Part shown: piece by piece, positions 5,431 to 7,169 of the stretch | How positions within the stretch are numbered: position 1 is the stretch's first letter | How the letters are laid out: the number at the start of each line of letters is the position of its first letter | Assembly: GCA_030748365.1 (NCBI GenBank) | Contig: JASMME010000066.1 | Span: 1 to 7,169, forward strand | Source of the DNA: Lutibacter sp. | GTDB taxonomy: Bacteria > Bacteroidota > Bacteroidia > Flavobacteriales > Flavobacteriaceae | DNA length: 7,169 nt | Direction of reading: 5' to 3' | Notes under the pieces: model-generated | The model's database searches: none | What the model was told of the DNA's origin: nothing | What the model saw: the letters and a program-made list of their open reading frames with translations, nothing else | Program-made: the position numbers and the translations under genes

Positions 5431-7169
5431 ATGCAGAGTTTTAGAACTGAGATTGAAAATCCAGTCGTTGAAAAAGACATCATTGACCTCGAAAAGAAAA
5501 TCCGCCTTTATTACGAAGGGAAGGTAGACGAAGAGCGTTTTAGAAGCCTGCGCCTGGCGCGCGGTGTATACGGTCAACGCCAGTTTGGAGTACAGATGAT
5601 TCGCATCAAGATACCCTATGGAAAAATTTCAGGGGAGCAATTGTTGCGGATAGCGGATGTCTCCGATGACTATTCCCGTGGTAGGTTGCACATTACCACC
5701 CGTCAGGATATCCAGATTCACCATGTAAGCCTAGACAGAACCCCTGAGTTGTGGGCCCAATTGGAAAAAGATGACATCACCCTGCGGGAGGCCTGTGGCA
5801 ATACAGTAAGGAATGTAACGGCCTCAGAGACCGCCGGTATTGACCCGAACGAGCCCTTTGATGTCAGTCCTTATGCACAAGCAGTCTTTGGCTACTTTTT
5901 AAGAAATCCTATCTGCCAGGAAATGGGTCGGAAAGTCAAAATTTCTTTTTCAGGTACGGAGGCAGATACCGCCCTGTCCTTTATGCATGACCTGGGTTTT
6001 ATCGCCAGGCTTAGAGATGGACAACGGGGCTTTAAGGTCTTATTGGCCGGAGGACTGGGCTCACAACCGCGTTTGGCAGATACCTTGTACGAATTTATTC
6101 CCGAAGACAAGATCATTCCCCTAACCGAGTCGGTACTTAGGGTATTTGACCGACATGGTGAGCGCAAGCGCCGCAACCGGTCCCGGATGAAATTCCTACT
6201 CAAAGACATTGGATTGGAAGCCTTTCGCTCCTTGGTGCAGCAGGAGCAGACAGCCTTGTCTATACATTCGTTTCCTATAGACACCAGTGACTTTGAAGCG
6301 GACATACAACTCCCCGAGGCATCAGTTCCAACTGTAACCATTGAGGATCTGGAAGATTATGAACGCTGGAAGAAAAGCAATGTCATCCCCCAAAAACAAG
6401 CCGGCTTTTTTGCCATTGGTATCAAAGTGCCCCTGGGAGATTTTTATACCGACAAGGCCCGGAGCCTGGCAGCCCTCATTAAAAACCATGCGGCCAATGA
6501 ACTGCGCCTTACCCTGCGTCAGGATATGTTAATCCGTCATGTAAAGGCTGATCGATTGCCGTTTTTTTATACGGAATTGACCAAGATGGGCTTTACAGAG
6601 AAGGGCTATCAAAGTTTGTTTGACATCACTGCTTGTCCCGGAACGGATACCTGTAACTTGGGCATCGCCAGTAGTACAGGCATTACCAGGGCCCTGGAGG
6701 AGGTGCTTACAAGTGAATATCCACAGTACCAGAACAACCGGTCTATGACCATCAAGATCAGCGGTTGTATGAATTCCTGTGGACAACATAGTATGGCCAC
6801 TATTGGCTTTCAGGGCATGTCTGTCAAATCTGGGAAACGGGTAGCACCGGCCCTCCAGGTACTCCTGGGCGGGGCAGTCCTAGGGGGTGGTGCTGCCAGG
6901 ATTGCTGACAAGGTAATCAAGATACCCAGTAAACGGGGGCCGGACGCCCTGCGACGAATCCTCAATGACTACCAGGAAAAGGCCCCTGAAGGGAGCTCTT
7001 TTATAGCCTATTACGAGCAACAAGGGGAAAGGTATTTCTACCAGCTTTTAAAACCCCTTTCCAGTACCGATGACCTACAGGAAAATGATTTTATAGACTG
7101 GGGCAACGAGGCCCCTTATATCAAAGCCGTGGGGGTGGGAGAATGTGCCGGAGTGGTCATTGATTTGGT
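5431..7169 (+). CDS. Assimilatory sulfite reductase hemoprotein (siroheme/[4Fe-4S]), 3'-truncated by the window edge
   Basis: It transfers six electrons to sulfite to make sulfide, in the cytosol. The frame runs from ATG 5431 with no stop to the window end, 579 complete codons. Seen: an N-terminal ferredoxin-like half with LHITTRQDIQIHH (Arg91), CGNTVRNVTAS (Arg127) and RKVKISFSG (Lys168, Lys170), matching the basic anion-binding residues of E. coli CysI (Arg83, Arg153, Lys215, Lys217). Cluster and siroheme cysteines are Cys402 and Cys408 (ACPGTDTCNLG, CX5C) and Cys446 and Cys450 (GCMNSCGQHS, CX3C). Nitrite reductases share this fold, but the operon argues for sulfite. No CysJ flavoprotein is seen, so ferredoxin is a likely donor (inference). 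The frame continues past where E. coli CysI would end; flavobacterial orthologues, as I recall, carry an extra HEPN-like C-terminal domain. ATG 5431 directly precedes the conserved start FRTEIENPVVEKD. Confidence 0.92.
   Translation, partial: MQSFRTEIENPVVEKDIIDLEKKIRLYYEGKVDEERFRSLRLARGVYGQRQFGVQMIRIKIPYGKISGEQLLRIADVSDDYSRGRLHITTRQDIQIHHVSLDRTPELWAQLEKDDITLREACGNTVRNVTASETAGIDPNEPFDVSPYAQAVFGYFLRNPICQEMGRKVKISFSGTEADTALSFMHDLGFIARLRDGQRGFKVLLAGGLGSQPRLADTLYEFIPEDKIIPLTESVLRVFDRHGERKRRNRSRMKFLLKDIGLEAFRSLVQQEQTALSIHSFPIDTSDFEADIQLPEASVPTVTIEDLEDYERWKKSNVIPQKQAGFFAIGIKVPLGDFYTDKARSLAALIKNHAANELRLTLRQDMLIRHVKADRLPFFYTELTKMGFTEKGYQSLFDITACPGTDTCNLGIASSTGITRALEEVLTSEYPQYQNNRSMTIKISGCMNSCGQHSMATIGFQGMSVKSGKRVAPALQVLLGGAVLGGGAARIADKVIKIPSKRGPDALRRILNDYQEKAPEGSSFIAYYEQQGERYFYQLLKPLSSTDDLQENDFIDWGNEAPYIKAVGVGECAGVVIDL

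Noticed and set aside
5892..6341. 149-residue reverse-strand reading frame
   Set aside because: It lies wholly inside the sulfite reductase gene, opposite conserved sequence, and has no recognisable domain or promoter.
5431..7169. Nitrite reductase as the main call
   Set aside because: The fold is shared, but the gene follows cysH-cysD-cysN and metZ and no nitrate or nitrite genes are visible, so sulfite is far more likely.

Overview
The window is a sulfur-assimilation and methionine-synthesis locus from a member of the Bacteroidota, most likely a marine member of the Flavobacteriaceae. The evidence is the gene content and order, a Bacteroidota-type promoter (TTG, 20-nt spacer, TAtgTTTG), A-rich leaders with little Shine-Dalgarno character, and proteins that read like flavobacterial orthologues (inference from recalled families; no search was run). 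All genes are on the + strand.

Layout: (1) 1-918 is the C-terminal part of a ThrA-type homoserine dehydrogenase, cut by the window's left edge. (2) 974-2149 is metZ, a PLP-dependent O-acyl-homoserine sulfhydrylase. Together they turn aspartate semialdehyde into homoserine and put sulfide onto activated homoserine to give homocysteine. (3) 2150-2321 is the main regulatory region. It holds a T9 tract, a 31-bp interrupted palindrome centred on the -33 element of a strong promoter, and a leader of about 70 nt. (4) 2322-5341 holds a small DUF2061 membrane protein gene, then cysH, cysD and cysN, tightly packed. The first two overlap by ATGA. (5) 5342-5430 is a gap with an 8-bp stem-loop and a degenerate half-copy of the palindrome. 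(6) 5431 to the right edge is a siroheme/[4Fe-4S] sulfite reductase gene, still open at the window end.

Pathway logic: CysD/CysN make APS from sulfate and ATP with GTP hydrolysis. CysH reduces the activated sulfate to sulfite, the siroheme enzyme reduces sulfite to sulfide, and MetZ fixes sulfide into homocysteine. No APS kinase (cysC) and no sulfite reductase flavoprotein (cysJ) is present in the window, so whether CysH uses PAPS or APS, and what donates electrons, cannot be settled here.

The least explained items are the DUF2061 protein leading the operon, the operator-like palindrome over its promoter, the degenerate nucleotide-binding loop of CysH, and the reading frame that continues past the normal end of a sulfite reductase. 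I see no mobile elements, CRISPR, tRNA or rRNA. The system is a recognisable pathway, not a wholly new one.
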